NCBI RefSeq assembly: GCF_003201875.1
Contig: NZ_QJKD01000013.1
Location: 154,993 to 218,992, forward strand
Length of the DNA stretch: 64,000 bases
Direction of reading: 5' to 3'
From: Hungatella effluvii
Lineage (GTDB): Bacteria > Bacillota > Clostridia > Lachnospirales > Lachnospiraceae
The position numbers were made by a program, and so were the translations under genes. The notes beneath the pieces were generated by a model. It was not told where the DNA came from. It did not search any database and saw only the letters and a list, made by a program, of their open reading frames with translations. Positions 15,189-24,208 of the stretch are shown piece by piece. How positions within the stretch are numbered: position 1 is the stretch's first letter; each line of letters begins with the position of its first letter.

Positions 15189-17133
15189 GGGTCTTTCCAC
15201 CTCCCGTATTCCGCGCCAGGTCTTCGATATCCAGCTGGAGGCAGATGGTTCCGTCCCCCAGCAGGCTGCACCCGGAGATTCCCGTATACTTCTTAAAATG
15301 CTTTCCTAAAATGGCCGGAAGCGATTTCTCCACAAGACTGCCCTGATCTGCCACCCGGTCCGCCACGATACAGAGCTCTCTCGTACTGCCCTTGACATAC
15401 GCCATGATTTCCGAACCGCTCCTGGGTGTTCCCGGAATATGGTAGAACTTCCGCAGGGAAATGACGGGAATATACCGCCCCTCCCTGATCCAGAACTCTC
15501 TTCCTTCCTGCATCACCATTCCCGGCCCCTGCGGCTGGTAAGTGACAAACTGAACCACCTGGTGTGCCGGAACCGCGAAGAACCGGTCCCCGGTCTGAAA
15601 ACGGATGCTCTCAATGATCGTAAGCGTCAGAGGCAGATGCATGATGAAATTGCTGCCTTCCCCCCTGGTGCTCTCCAAATGAAGGTGCCCGCCGAACGCC
15701 TCCACCATCTGACGAACCACATCGAGTCCCACGCCTCTTCCCGAGTACTCGTTAGCCGCCTCCCGCGTCGAAAAGCCGGGCAGAAGGCAGAACTCTAAGA
15801 TCTCCGGCTCGGAATACTCCGATTCCGGCCTCACGAACAGATTCTTTTCTCTACCCTTTTTACGGACCTGTTCCAAATCGATGCCGCATCCGTCGTCGCT
15901 GACACTGACCACGATCTCACCGCCAACATTGGCAAACAGCAGTGTCACCGAGCCCGCCCGCGGCTTTCCCGCCTTCTCCCGCTCTTCCGGCTGCTCGATT
16001 CCATGGTCAATGGCGTTGCGGATCAGATGGAGGAGAGGATCCAGAATGCCATCCGCGATCTTCTTATCCACCTCCACGTTCTGCCCCTGGACGTGGAAGG
16101 ACACCTCTTTCTTTTCCTTCTTGCAGATGTCGCGGACGATCCTGCCTAACTGGGGCACCACATTGGAAAACGGCACCATCCGAATCGATATGACCAGTTC
16201 CTCCAGCTCCTTTAAAAAACGGCCCACCTGATGGTTCCTGCCGTCCTCCACGCTCCCTTTCGAGGCTTCCAGCCAGGAAGACGCCGCGATAATCAGTTCT
16301 CCCGTCAGATTCTGAAGCTCATCCAGCTTTTCCACCCGGACATTGATGAAATCAGTGCCGTTCTGCACAGAAGTCTCGGCTTCGGTCTCCGGTTCTTTTG
16401 CCGTCTGACCTTCTACCGCCTGTCCCTCCGCCGTCCCGGACAGCTTCGGCATCTCCGCCAGCTCCGTACAGGACTCCACAAACAGCGCGCTCTTAAGCGT
16501 CTGTAAGACAGTTCCCGGGTCTTCCGACGTAAATCTGATATAAAAACCATTATCATGAATATATTCCGTTGTAGAGGAATCCGTCTCCACATTTTCGGGA
16601 TATGTCTTTAAATCCGCACATAAATCCCGAATCTGGCGTACCGCCATGTAGGCCCGGACATTCTCCATCCGGCAGTCTTTTTCAAATTTCAGACGGACGG
16701 TAATCTTCTTTTTTTCTTTTACCTTCTGTACGAGAACCTCTATTTTATCCCAGAACCGGTCCACCGGTTCCGGCTCGAAGCTTTCGAATTTCATTCGTTT
16801 CAGTTCTTCCCGGATGAAATCAGTGGCTTCGAAGATTAAATCAAATGTCTCCTGTTCATAACCGGAAAGCCTGGAAGGGTCTTCCCGAAACACCACAAAC
16901 AAGTCTTCCAGGCGGTGGGTCAGAGTGGACAATCCGGTCAGCCCCATCATGGCGGAAGAACTCTTTATGGTGTGCATCACACGAAAGATGCCGTTGATAC
17001 TCTCTTTGGAGAATACCATCTCCTGCTCCGCCGAGAGCAGAATGGCATCCGACTGGTCCAGAAGCTGGTTGGTCTCCAGTAAGTAAATCTCCAGCATCTC
17101 GCCCGTGTCCTCATCAAAAAAGCCCATACCCAT
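15181..17133 (-). CDS. cheA: Chemotaxis histidine kinase CheA
   Basis: A 650-residue kinase that phosphorylates CheY. Domains are the P1 HPt at about 5-110 with the phospho-His in RVMHTIKSSSAMMG, and a middle region (about 145-235) resembling a CheY-binding P2-type fold. Next come P3 dimerisation (VEKLDELQNLTGELIIA), P4 ATPase with N box LIRNAIDHGIE, G1 DDGCGID and G2 GRGVGLDVV, and a C-terminal P5 CheW-like domain. All kinase boxes are intact. The start ATG overlaps the preceding TGA (TGATG); a GGGAG box precedes it. Confidence 0.95.
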   Translation of the reverse strand: MGMGFFDEDTGEMLEIYLLETNQLLDQSDAILLSAEQEMVFSKESINGIFRVMHTIKSSSAMMGLTGLSTLTHRLEDLFVVFREDPSRLSGYEQETFDLIFEATDFIREELKRMKFESFEPEPVDRFWDKIEVLVQKVKEKKKITVRLKFEKDCRMENVRAYMAVRQIRDLCADLKTYPENVETDSSTTEYIHDNGFYIRFTSEDPGTVLQTLKSALFVESCTELAEMPKLSGTAEGQAVEGQTAKEPETEAETSVQNGTDFINVRVEKLDELQNLTGELIIAASSWLEASKGSVEDGRNHQVGRFLKELEELVISIRMVPFSNVVPQLGRIVRDICKKEKKEVSFHVQGQNVEVDKKIADGILDPLLHLIRNAIDHGIEQPEEREKAGKPRAGSVTLLFANVGGEIVVSVSDDGCGIDLEQVRKKGREKNLFVRPESEYSEPEILEFCLLPGFSTREAANEYSGRGVGLDVVRQMVEAFGGHLHLESTRGEGSNFIMHLPLTLTIIESIRFQTGDRFFAVPAHQVVQFVTYQPQGPGMVMQEGREFWIREGRYIPVISLRKFYHIPGTPRSGSEIMAYVKGSTRELCIVADRVADQGSLVEKSLPAILGKHFKKYTGISGCSLLGDGTICLQLDIEDLARNTGGGKTHE

Positions 17134-18071
17134 CACACTCCCGACTCTTCCTCATAACCATACCAGACAGTACGGTTTTTTCCCGTTTTCTTTCCGCGGT
17201 AAAGCGCCATATCCGCGTGCGTCATGTTCATCTTAAAGCTCTGTTCCTTATCGTAAAGGCTGATCCCCAGCGTCACAGTGCAGTAAAACGTGGTATTGCC
17301 CTGAAGAAAAGGAAACGCCTGAATCTCTTTTCTGATCTCTTCGCAGACTTCATAACACTCCTGTTTTGTGACTGCCATCAGAATAATCAGGAATTCCTCT
17401 CCGCCCCAACGAACCACCTTATGGCGGCGGCAGACGCTTTCCATAATATTGGCAATACAGACGAGAACCATGTCTCCCGCGTCGTGCCCGTAGCAGTCGT
17501 TTACGTGTTTGAAATCGTCCACGTCGATCATGACCAGCGCATCCTGGCGATTCGGTTCCATCAAATCCTGGGCCAGCTTCTCCACCACAAACCGCCGGTT
17601 GTAAAGACCGGTCAGCTCGTCCCGGTAGGCCACGCGGTTTAATATCTGCATATTGGCCTTCAGCGTCTCATTTAAGATCTTCAGCTCGTCTCTTTCCCGC
17701 TTGTCCTCAAGATGCGCCTTCACCCTGGATTTCAGTTCTTCCGGCCGGAACGGTTTTTTAATATAGTCACAGGCGCCCAGTTCAAATCCCCGGATCACAT
17801 CCTGCTCGCTGTCTTTGGAGGTGATAAAGATTACTGGAGCGTGATTTTTATCTTTTTCTTTTATCTTTTCAAACAGTTCATACCCCTCCATATCAGGCAA
17901 AATGACATCCAGGAGAATCAGATCAGGATCCACTTCCTCCAGTAACTCCAGAGTCTCCTTCGCTGAATGGGATTTATAAACCGTATATTCCTCATTTTTT
18001 AAAACCTTTTCTATCTGCTGGCATATCAGCAGGCTGTCATCGACCGCCAGTATCTTCTGTCTGCCTGTCAT
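17133..18071 (-). CDS. Response-regulator diguanylate cyclase (REC-GGDEF)
   Basis: A 312-residue PleD/WspR-like protein. The receiver has the acid pair DDS at 11-13, phospho-Asp in LLDVILPDMEG (55) and Lys in KKPFRP. After a helical linker the GGDEF domain (about 145-305) shows DELTGLYNRRF and an active RWGGEEF at 221-227, so it should make cyclic di-GMP when phosphorylated, probably by CheA. No RxxD product-inhibition motif is seen just upstream of GGEEF. The ATG at 18071 is chosen for its GGAAGGAG box over an upstream in-frame ATG. It is an operon member between cheD and cheA. Confidence 0.9.
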   Translation of the reverse strand: MTGRQKILAVDDSLLICQQIEKVLKNEEYTVYKSHSAKETLELLEEVDPDLILLDVILPDMEGYELFEKIKEKDKNHAPVIFITSKDSEQDVIRGFELGACDYIKKPFRPEELKSRVKAHLEDKRERDELKILNETLKANMQILNRVAYRDELTGLYNRRFVVEKLAQDLMEPNRQDALVMIDVDDFKHVNDCYGHDAGDMVLVCIANIMESVCRRHKVVRWGGEEFLIILMAVTKQECYEVCEEIRKEIQAFPFLQGNTTFYCTVTLGISLYDKEQSFKMNMTHADMALYRGKKTGKNRTVWYGYEEESGV

Positions 18072-18103
18072 GCTTTTTCTCCTTCCAACCGCCATGTTCT
18101 ACC

Positions 18104-18583
18104 CTATATAATCGTAATGCCTGCACTCATTGACTTGACTGTCAGGCTTCCATCCGCCGAATCAAATGTGATCGTCCTGCCGTAGTTCTTACCGGTATCC
18201 TCCGCCGTCACACTCACCTTCAGCGCCCCTAAAACAGCTTTTACTGCCTTTACATTGCGTTCTCCTATGCTTCCGAAGGCTTCGTATTTGGAGAACATCC
18301 CCGCGCCTCCCGCCAGCTTTGCCGTGATAAAGCGGCGGTTCGCCCCCTGGCGCTCCATCTCTTTTATGAGCTCCTCACAGCCCTTATCCGCGAATTTGTA
18401 GGGATTTTCCTGAGAAAGGCTCAGTCCTGCATCCGGAAGCATAATATGTGCCATTCCCGCAATACGGTGTTTCTCATCGTATAAGCAGACTCCCACACAG
18501 GAACCAAGCGCATAAGTAATGAGTTTTTCCGGCCGGGAAACTACTTTTCCCTGCGCAATTCCCACCACTACAGGATTATCCTT
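18104..18583 (-). CDS. cheD: Chemoreceptor glutamine deamidase CheD (active copy)
   Basis: A 159-residue CheD that deamidates receptor Gln to Glu and, in Bacillus-type chemotaxis, binds CheC. The catalytic Cys (30) in TYALGSCVGVCLYD and His (47) in GMAHIMLP are both present, as is KLAGGAGMF. The start at 18583 overlaps the cheC stop by 8 bases; the upstream extension of the frame is shadow of cheC. Compare with the second copy at 21277, in which this Cys is Ser. Confidence 0.94.
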   Translation of the reverse strand, partial: KDNPVVVGIAQGKVVSRPEKLITYALGSCVGVCLYDEKHRIAGMAHIMLPDAGLSLSQENPYKFADKGCEELIKEMERQGANRRFITAKLAGGAGMFSKYEAFGSIGERNVKAVKAVLGALKVSVTAEDTGKNYGRTITFDSADGSLTVKSMSAGITII

Positions 18584-19199
18584 CATATTCCTCACCCAAA
18601 GCCTTGAAAATCCGCTCCAGAGAGTGAATCTCCGGAAGGAACAGAATATGGCTGACCACTTCCTGATCGTCAAAATGGTATTTATCCTCGATCAGAAGCA
18701 GTTCATCACTCAGTCTCGCAAAGTGAATCATCGGAACGCTTAATATGGCTCCGGTCATATCAATACAGATATCCGGAACGGAAACGTGAACCCTTAAATC
18801 CATCATCACTGTCATCGCGTTAATATAGGAACAGCACATGATATTGCCAATCTCACAGACCGCGGAAAGACTCATATCATCCAGGTTCCTGACATCCTCG
18901 ATCTCTGTTCCCAGCAGCTTGCCAAGCATGGCCTGGGCGAACTTCGTGCTGATCAGGAACATAAACATGCCGTTCAAATCGCCTGAGAGCTCCAGGAGCA
19001 CTCCCAGCTTGATTTCCTCCGGACCGCCCAGCATGGCGGGTACTTCCTCGAATTCCATAATTTTCACATTAGGATGATCGATCTCGATCCTGTGATTAAT
19101 CATGCTGGAGAGCGCAGTGACCGCGTTTCCCGTTCCGATATTACCGATTTCCATTAAAACATCTCTTGCACTCTCATTGATATCCGAATACTTATTCAT
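18576..19199 (-). CDS. cheC: CheY-P phosphatase CheC (first copy)
   Basis: A 207-residue CheC/CheX/FliY-fold phosphatase. Two copies of the E-x-x-N active motif are present: LMEIGNIGTGNA near the N-terminus and VCEIGNIMCCSY in the middle, as in Bacillus CheC. It dephosphorylates CheY-P and is stimulated by CheD. A GGAGG box lies in the end of cheY before the ATG at 19199, and the stop overlaps cheD. Confidence 0.93.
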   Translation of the reverse strand: MNKYSDINESARDVLMEIGNIGTGNAVTALSSMINHRIEIDHPNVKIMEFEEVPAMLGGPEEIKLGVLLELSGDLNGMFMFLISTKFAQAMLGKLLGTEIEDVRNLDDMSLSAVCEIGNIMCCSYINAMTVMMDLRVHVSVPDICIDMTGAILSVPMIHFARLSDELLLIEDKYHFDDQEVVSHILFLPEIHSLERIFKALGEEYEG

Positions 19200-19200
19200 C

Positions 19201-19581
19201 TCATACCTCCGCAGACGATGGAAACGCCCGGTTAAGGGCCTGGACGATCTGCTCCGCCTTAAACGGCTTGACAATAAAGTCCCTGGCTCCGCAGTCTACG
19301 GCTTCCTTCATCATGGAATCCTGGCCGATTGCGGAACACATAATCACGAAGGCGTTCTCGTCGGTCTCTTTCATCTGTTTTAATGCTTCAATTCCGTTAA
19401 TGCCAGGCATGGAAATATCCAGAAGCACCAGTCCCGGCCTTATTTTTTTGTACAGCGCAACCGCCTCTTCTCCGTCGGCCGCCTCATATACCTCGTAATC
19501 CCCGGATCCGGCTATAATACGTTTCTGCATGGAACGCATAAACACGGCATCATCTACAATCAGCACTTTCTTCTCACTCAT
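19201..19581 (-). CDS. cheY: CheY-type response regulator (first copy)
   Basis: A 126-residue single receiver domain: acid pair in VLIVDDAVFM, phospho-Asp in LVLLDISMPG, conserved Ser in IMCSAIG and Lys in IVKPFK. It carries phosphate from CheA to an effector. ATGA overlap with the receptor gene upstream; it ends one base before the cheC start. Here the switch target is unknown because no motor gene is in view. Confidence 0.94.
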   Translation of the reverse strand: MSEKKVLIVDDAVFMRSMQKRIIAGSGDYEVYEAADGEEAVALYKKIRPGLVLLDISMPGINGIEALKQMKETDENAFVIMCSAIGQDSMMKEAVDCGARDFIVKPFKAEQIVQALNRAFPSSAEV

Positions 19582-21251
19582 GACAGCTCAAATTCCTCCA
19601 CTAATTTTTTCAATACCTGTGCCTGCGCCGACAGTTCTTCGCTGGAAGCAGCGCTCTCCTCCGCCGTAGCGGAATTTCCCTGTACAATCTCAGACACCAT
19701 TTCCATGCTCTGCCTGATCTGGATAATGGAATCGGCCTGGCGCACAGAGGCCCCGGAGATTCGATCCACCATGGTACCGATCACTTCCGTACCCTTCACC
19801 ACCAGGTCCAGCGCTCTGGCCGTCTTATCCGCAGCCTCGGTGCCGCCGTCCACTTTTTCCGTAGTTTGTGCCGCCAGCCGGGCCATCATCCCGGAGGCTT
19901 CCCTCGTCTTCGCCGCAAGGTGACGCACCTCGGACGCTACTACAGAAAATCCCCGTCCCGCTTCTCCGGCTCTTGCCGCCTCTACCGAAGCGTTCAGCGC
20001 CAGAATGTTCGTCTGGAACGCGATATCCTCAATCTCCTTTACGATGCCTCCGATTGCGCTGGAATTCTCCCGGATTTCAAGGATCGCCTGAACCATGGCC
20101 TTCATCTCGTCACTGCTTCTGGTGACCAGTCTGCTTACCTCGTCCACCTTTTTGCTGGTCATCACGGCATCATTGGCGTTGCTCTTAACGCTGTCCGATA
20201 TCTCGTTGATATTGGCCGCCAGTTCCTCCATGGAGCCTGCCTGCTCCGTGGCTCCCTGGGAAAGGATCTGGGCGCCGTTTGCAACCTGCTCGGAGCCTCC
20301 GGCTACCTGATCTGCCGTACAGGCAATCTGCATGATCGCACGGTTTAAAAGTCCTGTTATCTGCTCCATCGCATCACCCAGTGCGACGAAATCGCCTTTA
20401 AACGCAGTTTCCGGATGGTAGTTCAGTTTTCCGTTTCCAACCGCCAAAAGCCCCGCTTCCACTGCGGACACATAATCGTTTAAGGCACTTATGGTCTCGC
20501 GGAAGCTGTCCGCCAATTCTCCCAATTCATCCTCTGACTGGTATTTCAGCCGAACTTGTAACTTCCCTTCCGCCAAATTCTTTGCAGCCTCCCGGACCTC
20601 GCTGACGGGTTCTGTAATTTCCTTAGTAATATATAGACACAGGGCCACGGTTATCATCAGAATGAGGATCGATAACACCAGGATTACCGCTGTCATTTGC
20701 TTCCTTACCTCATGCCCTCTGTCAAGGTATTTCTCCGCATTAACTTTGGAATAAGCGGTAATCTCTTCCAGGCATTCCCTCGTCTTCTCCGCTTTTGGCT
20801 CGTAGTCACTGCCGTATAAAGAAATCGCTTCCTCGTCGTTACCGTTTTTCAATGCCTCAATAACGGCTTCCCTGGGCTGTTTCTGATCTTTTAAAGCTTC
20901 CCGCAGCTGGTTCACCAGATCGTTATCCGGCATCTGTTCTTTCAGCATGGTTAAATTCGTATCCATATCGCCGAGGATCTCATCGATCTCATCCAGCTGT
21001 ACCTGCCGGTCCACATTCACCCCCTCTGTGGCAATACTCAGGACCGTACGGCCAATTCGCTGCACGGATGCCCTTAGGTTTCCCGCCGTATAAGACGCAG
21101 TGAACGCCTTATTGTAAAAGACATCCAGTGATTTTGATACATTGTATACTCCAAACAGAGAGACGATCACGGTTATGATATAAAAAATGATAATGATACC
21201 ATAAGAAACCATGAGCTTCTTTCCTATTTTCATATTCTTCATTTTCCTCAT
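19578..21251 (-). CDS. Methyl-accepting chemotaxis protein
   Basis: A 557-residue transmembrane chemoreceptor. Order: short cytosolic N-terminus, TM1 at about 12-35, an extracytoplasmic four-helix-bundle ligand domain to about 185, TM2 (TAVILVLSILILMITVALCL), HAMP, then the signalling coiled coil. The tip sequence IEDIAFQTNILALNASVEAA is intact, followed by GEAGRGFSVVASEVR. It has Gln/Glu methylation-type stretches but no C-terminal pentapeptide tether. An AAGGAAAG box favours the ATG at 21251 over one 8 codons upstream. It is the only receptor in the operon. Confidence 0.93.
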   Translation of the reverse strand: MRKMKNMKIGKKLMVSYGIIIIFYIITVIVSLFGVYNVSKSLDVFYNKAFTASYTAGNLRASVQRIGRTVLSIATEGVNVDRQVQLDEIDEILGDMDTNLTMLKEQMPDNDLVNQLREALKDQKQPREAVIEALKNGNDEEAISLYGSDYEPKAEKTRECLEEITAYSKVNAEKYLDRGHEVRKQMTAVILVLSILILMITVALCLYITKEITEPVSEVREAAKNLAEGKLQVRLKYQSEDELGELADSFRETISALNDYVSAVEAGLLAVGNGKLNYHPETAFKGDFVALGDAMEQITGLLNRAIMQIACTADQVAGGSEQVANGAQILSQGATEQAGSMEELAANINEISDSVKSNANDAVMTSKKVDEVSRLVTRSSDEMKAMVQAILEIRENSSAIGGIVKEIEDIAFQTNILALNASVEAARAGEAGRGFSVVASEVRHLAAKTREASGMMARLAAQTTEKVDGGTEAADKTARALDLVVKGTEVIGTMVDRISGASVRQADSIIQIRQSMEMVSEIVQGNSATAEESAASSEELSAQAQVLKKLVEEFELS

Positions 21252-21276
21252 CAGTTCTTTCCTTCCGTCTGTCATT

Positions 21277-21759
21277 CTAGATCCAGTATATGGAACGGTT
21301 TACCGTTTCAATCTCAAGCCTTCCGCTGCCGGCCATAAAGCGAACGCTCCGTCCATAATTTTCACCTGTGTCCTCCGAGACAATCGCCAGGTCCAGTTCC
21401 TGCAGCGTCTTTCTCGCACAGCTGACATTCTCCCTGCCAATATCCGGCTGCCCCGCCTGTCCGGCAAAGCAGAAAATCTTTGCCCCTCCGACCAGCTTTA
21501 CCCGAATCCGTTCCGGTACCGCTCCGGCTTCCTTCATGGCCTCAAACAGCGCCCGGGCCGCCGTGTCCACATACCGCAGACCATTTTTCCCATTGCCTTC
21601 CCTCCGTATATCCGGAAGCAGAGTGTGTACCAATCCTCCGATACCTCCCTCTTCATCATACATACAGACGGCTAGACTCGATCCCAGCGCCATGGTGATG
21701 AGAACCGTTTCCCCTTTCGCTACCGCCATCTGATCTGGTTTTATCACGATCTGGCTCAT
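21277..21759 (-). CDS. CheD-like protein with the catalytic Cys replaced by Ser
   Basis: A 160-residue CheD paralogue. The block is TMALGSSLAVCMYDEEG where the other copy has YALGSCVGVCLYD; the codon at the nucleophile position is AGT (Ser) at about 21676-21678. The His in GGLVHTLLPD and the KLVGGAKIFCFAG stretch remain. Glutamine deamidase activity should therefore be lost or very weak, while CheC binding could remain. ATGA overlap with the second cheC suggests the two products work as a pair. Confidence 0.85.
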   Translation of the reverse strand: MSQIVIKPDQMAVAKGETVLITMALGSSLAVCMYDEEGGIGGLVHTLLPDIRREGNGKNGLRYVDTAARALFEAMKEAGAVPERIRVKLVGGAKIFCFAGQAGQPDIGRENVSCARKTLQELDLAIVSEDTGENYGRSVRFMAGSGRLEIETVNRSIYWI

Positions 21760-22373
21760 CCGCTCACCTCCACCGCTTTCATAATCTCTGAGATGGAGTC
21801 TTCACGGAGAACCATGAGCATACAGCTTTTCTGTTCCGCCTCTGCGGTAGAAAAGTTATTGCCAATGCAGATTCCGCCTGGAAATGTCCCAGCCGCAGTC
21901 CCGATCAGCGCCGTGATAATGGCTCCTGTCATATCCATGGAGACAGCCGAATCAGACAGCGTGATCCTCAGTCCGACACAGGCCGAGAGCCCGGTCAGAT
22001 AGGAAGAAGCCATAATATTGGCCGTCTCCTTGAGCAGATCCAGCATCTGTCCATCCATCTCCCCGGACACCTGCTCCGCGTTCAGCAGTTTCCTGAGAAT
22101 TACATCCGTCATCTCTTCTTTGTATATCTGAAGAAGCATGCCGTTAATATCGCCGGTAAATGGGATCAGAACAGCCGCCACGTTTTCTTCTGCATAGCCG
22201 ATCCATTCCGCCAGCCCGTCATAATCAACCGTCTTCATGACAGGAGGGGCGTAACACACCTTTTCTCCGATGATATGGGATAAAGAAGCCATGCTGCTTC
22301 CGGTTCCAATATTACCCATTTCCAGCAATGTTTCTGCCGCCGGTCCGCCCGGCAGCTCCCTTTCGTCCTTCAT
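21756..22373 (-). CDS. CheC-like phosphatase (second copy)
   Basis: A 205-residue CheC-fold protein. Active motifs are LLEMGNIGTGSS near the N-terminus and LLKETANIMASSYL in the middle, both keeping the E-x-x-N core, so phosphatase activity is expected. It is more divergent than the first CheC. A GGAGGGAG box precedes the ATG at 22373. It is followed by the Ser-variant CheD and preceded by the second cheY, a repeated cheY-cheC-cheD unit. Confidence 0.88.
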   Translation of the reverse strand: MKDERELPGGPAAETLLEMGNIGTGSSMASLSHIIGEKVCYAPPVMKTVDYDGLAEWIGYAEENVAAVLIPFTGDINGMLLQIYKEEMTDVILRKLLNAEQVSGEMDGQMLDLLKETANIMASSYLTGLSACVGLRITLSDSAVSMDMTGAIITALIGTAAGTFPGGICIGNNFSTAEAEQKSCMLMVLREDSISEIMKAVEVSG

Positions 22374-22382
22374 TTCTCCCTC

Positions 22383-22745
22383 CTACAAACACGCTTTTAC
22401 GATTTTCAAGATCTCCTCGTCCTTAAATGGCTTGATAATGAAGTCGGAGGCGCCGCAGCGGATCGCCTCTGCGATAACCTGCTCCTGTCCCACTGCCGAA
22501 CACATGATGACCTTTGCATTCCTTTTAAATGCCAGAATATCATTCAGTACTTCCAGTCCTGATCTTCCGGGCATCGTAATGTCCAGAAGCATTAGATCCG
22601 GCTGCGCCTCCTTATATTTCTCCACCGCTTCCACGCCGTCGCCCGCTTCCACAAAGTTGTCATACCCGCCCTGGGTCAGCGCACGCTTAATCACTCTTCT
22701 CATAAACATCGCATCATCTGCTATCATTATCAATGGCTTTTCCAT
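22383..22745 (-). CDS. CheY-type response regulator (second copy)
   Basis: A 120-residue single receiver domain: IADDAMFM, phospho-Asp in LMLLDITMPG, Ser in IMCSAVG and Lys in IIKPFK. Similar to the first CheY over its length. Spaced 3 bases after cheB and 9 bases before the second cheC. Confidence 0.93.
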   Translation of the reverse strand: MEKPLIMIADDAMFMRRVIKRALTQGGYDNFVEAGDGVEAVEKYKEAQPDLMLLDITMPGRSGLEVLNDILAFKRNAKVIMCSAVGQEQVIAEAIRCGASDFIIKPFKDEEILKIVKACL

Positions 22746-22748
22746 GCC

Positions 22749-23423
22749 CTACCTCCCGGTTTTATTATTCATATTCATGCAGAACCTGGTTATCTCTCCG
22801 CTGATCAGGCCAAGTCCCATCTGTCTTTCCGCTCCGCCGTTTCGAAAGGCTGATTCCGGCATGGAGTAAATCTCGCTCGTCTCTTTATCCTGTGCAACAG
22901 TACGGGCTCCCGCCTGACGCATGGCCAGCAGCCCTTTGGCGCCGTCCTCCCCCATACCTGTGAGAATAATCCCCATGGCTTTCTCCTTCACCGTCTCCGC
23001 AACGGAGTTCATGGTGTAACTGATGGAAGGGCAGAATCCTCCGTACCGTTTCCCCGGAACACAGCGAATCATGAAGCCGTCTTCCAGTTTTCCCAGCGCC
23101 ATCTGATAACCGTCCGGTGCAATGTAGACCGTGCCGTCGCAGACCGGCTCACCTGACTGCGCCTCTTTCACGCGCATCCGGCACTGGGGATTTAAATACT
23201 CCGCAAATTTCCCGGAAAAGCCGTGGCTTAAATGCTGGATCACCAGAATCCCGCAGGTGGTCTCAGGCAGCTCCTTAAGCACCGTAAGCACGGCTTTCGG
23301 ACCACCTGCCGAAGCCCCGATCACCGCTAAATACCTGCTTTTATTTTCCGTCTGACCCTCCACTGACTTTCCCCCTCCGTTATCAGGCGCGGCGGCCTCT
23401 ACTTCCTGTAGACAGCCGGACAC
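22749..23423 (-). CDS. cheB: CheB methylesterase without receiver domain
   Basis: A 224-residue protein holding only the CheB catalytic domain, which removes methyl groups from receptors. Catalytic Ser38 is in IGASAGGP, His64 in VIQHLSHGFS and Asp160 in LTGMGEDGAKG. The normal N-terminal CheY-like receiver (about 140 residues) is absent, replaced by some 28 polar residues, so activity cannot be switched by CheA through a fused receiver. Its start lies 25 bases inside the end of cheR. Confidence 0.92.
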   Translation of the reverse strand: MSGCLQEVEAAAPDNGGGKSVEGQTENKSRYLAVIGASAGGPKAVLTVLKELPETTCGILVIQHLSHGFSGKFAEYLNPQCRMRVKEAQSGEPVCDGTVYIAPDGYQMALGKLEDGFMIRCVPGKRYGGFCPSISYTMNSVAETVKEKAMGIILTGMGEDGAKGLLAMRQAGARTVAQDKETSEIYSMPESAFRNGGAERQMGLGLISGEITRFCMNMNNKTGR

Positions 23424-24208
23424 ACGTACTCAAACAGTTCATGGTTTCTGGGCAGCAGTTCCGTATGCCCCACAAACAGATAGCCGCCGGGTTTTAAAGC
23501 CCGGTACAGCTTCTCAATCAATTTCTTTCTTGACTCCTCATTAAAATAAATCATGACATTGCGGCACAGCACCAGATCATACTGTCCCAGGCCCACGCTG
23601 GGTTTCAAGAGATTCATCCGCTGAAACCGGACTTTCTCTCTTATGGCGTGTCCGATATCGAATGAAGTTCCCGCCTCGTCAATAGACAAATATTTCTTCT
23701 GCCACAATGCCGGAATATTCTCCAGCTCCCGGACCGGGTATCTCCCCTTCTGAGCCACGGCCAGAGCCTGCTCCGAAATATCCGTTCCCACAATGGAGAA
23801 GGATGGGAGCCACCCGCCCTGGTCCTTATAGTCCTGCAAAAGCATGGCCAGCGTGTAGCACTCTTCGCCGCTGGAGCAGCCAGCGCACCAGATCTGAAAC
23901 GATATGCGCCCCCATTCCGGCTTAATGTTGGGAAGTATCTTTTCCCGCAGGAAATCGAAATGCTTCGGCTCCCTCATAAAATACGTATAGTTCGTGGTCA
24001 GGCGGTTTAACAGGATGCTCTCCAGCTGTTTAGTCATGTCCATCTCCATCTGTCTCATGTACTCTCCCATGGAGATGTTTCCGCGTTTTTCCAGCTCCCC
24101 GTTCATTCTGCATTCCGCCAGAATTTTCTTCTTTGACAGATCAATTCCGTACTGACCGGACATATAGGTAATCAACTGTGTGAACTCCTCATTCGTAAAC
24201 CGTATCAA
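23399..24208 (-). CDS. cheR: Chemotaxis protein methyltransferase CheR
   Basis: A receptor methyltransferase using SAM: N-terminal helical domain (FTNEEFTQLITYMSGQYGID, LTTNYTYFMREPKHF), SAM site WCAGCSSGEECYTLAM, VGTDISEQALAVA, and LVLCRNVMIYF. Start choice: an ATG at 24232 has no visible binding site, whereas a TTG at 24208 follows CGGAGGGGGCGCGA; I prefer the TTG, giving 269 residues. It overlaps the second cheW-like gene by 20 bases and runs into cheB. Confidence 0.93.
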   Translation of the reverse strand: MIRFTNEEFTQLITYMSGQYGIDLSKKKILAECRMNGELEKRGNISMGEYMRQMEMDMTKQLESILLNRLTTNYTYFMREPKHFDFLREKILPNIKPEWGRISFQIWCAGCSSGEECYTLAMLLQDYKDQGGWLPSFSIVGTDISEQALAVAQKGRYPVRELENIPALWQKKYLSIDEAGTSFDIGHAIREKVRFQRMNLLKPSVGLGQYDLVLCRNVMIYFNEESRKKLIEKLYRALKPGGYLFVGHTELLPRNHELFEYVCPAVYRK

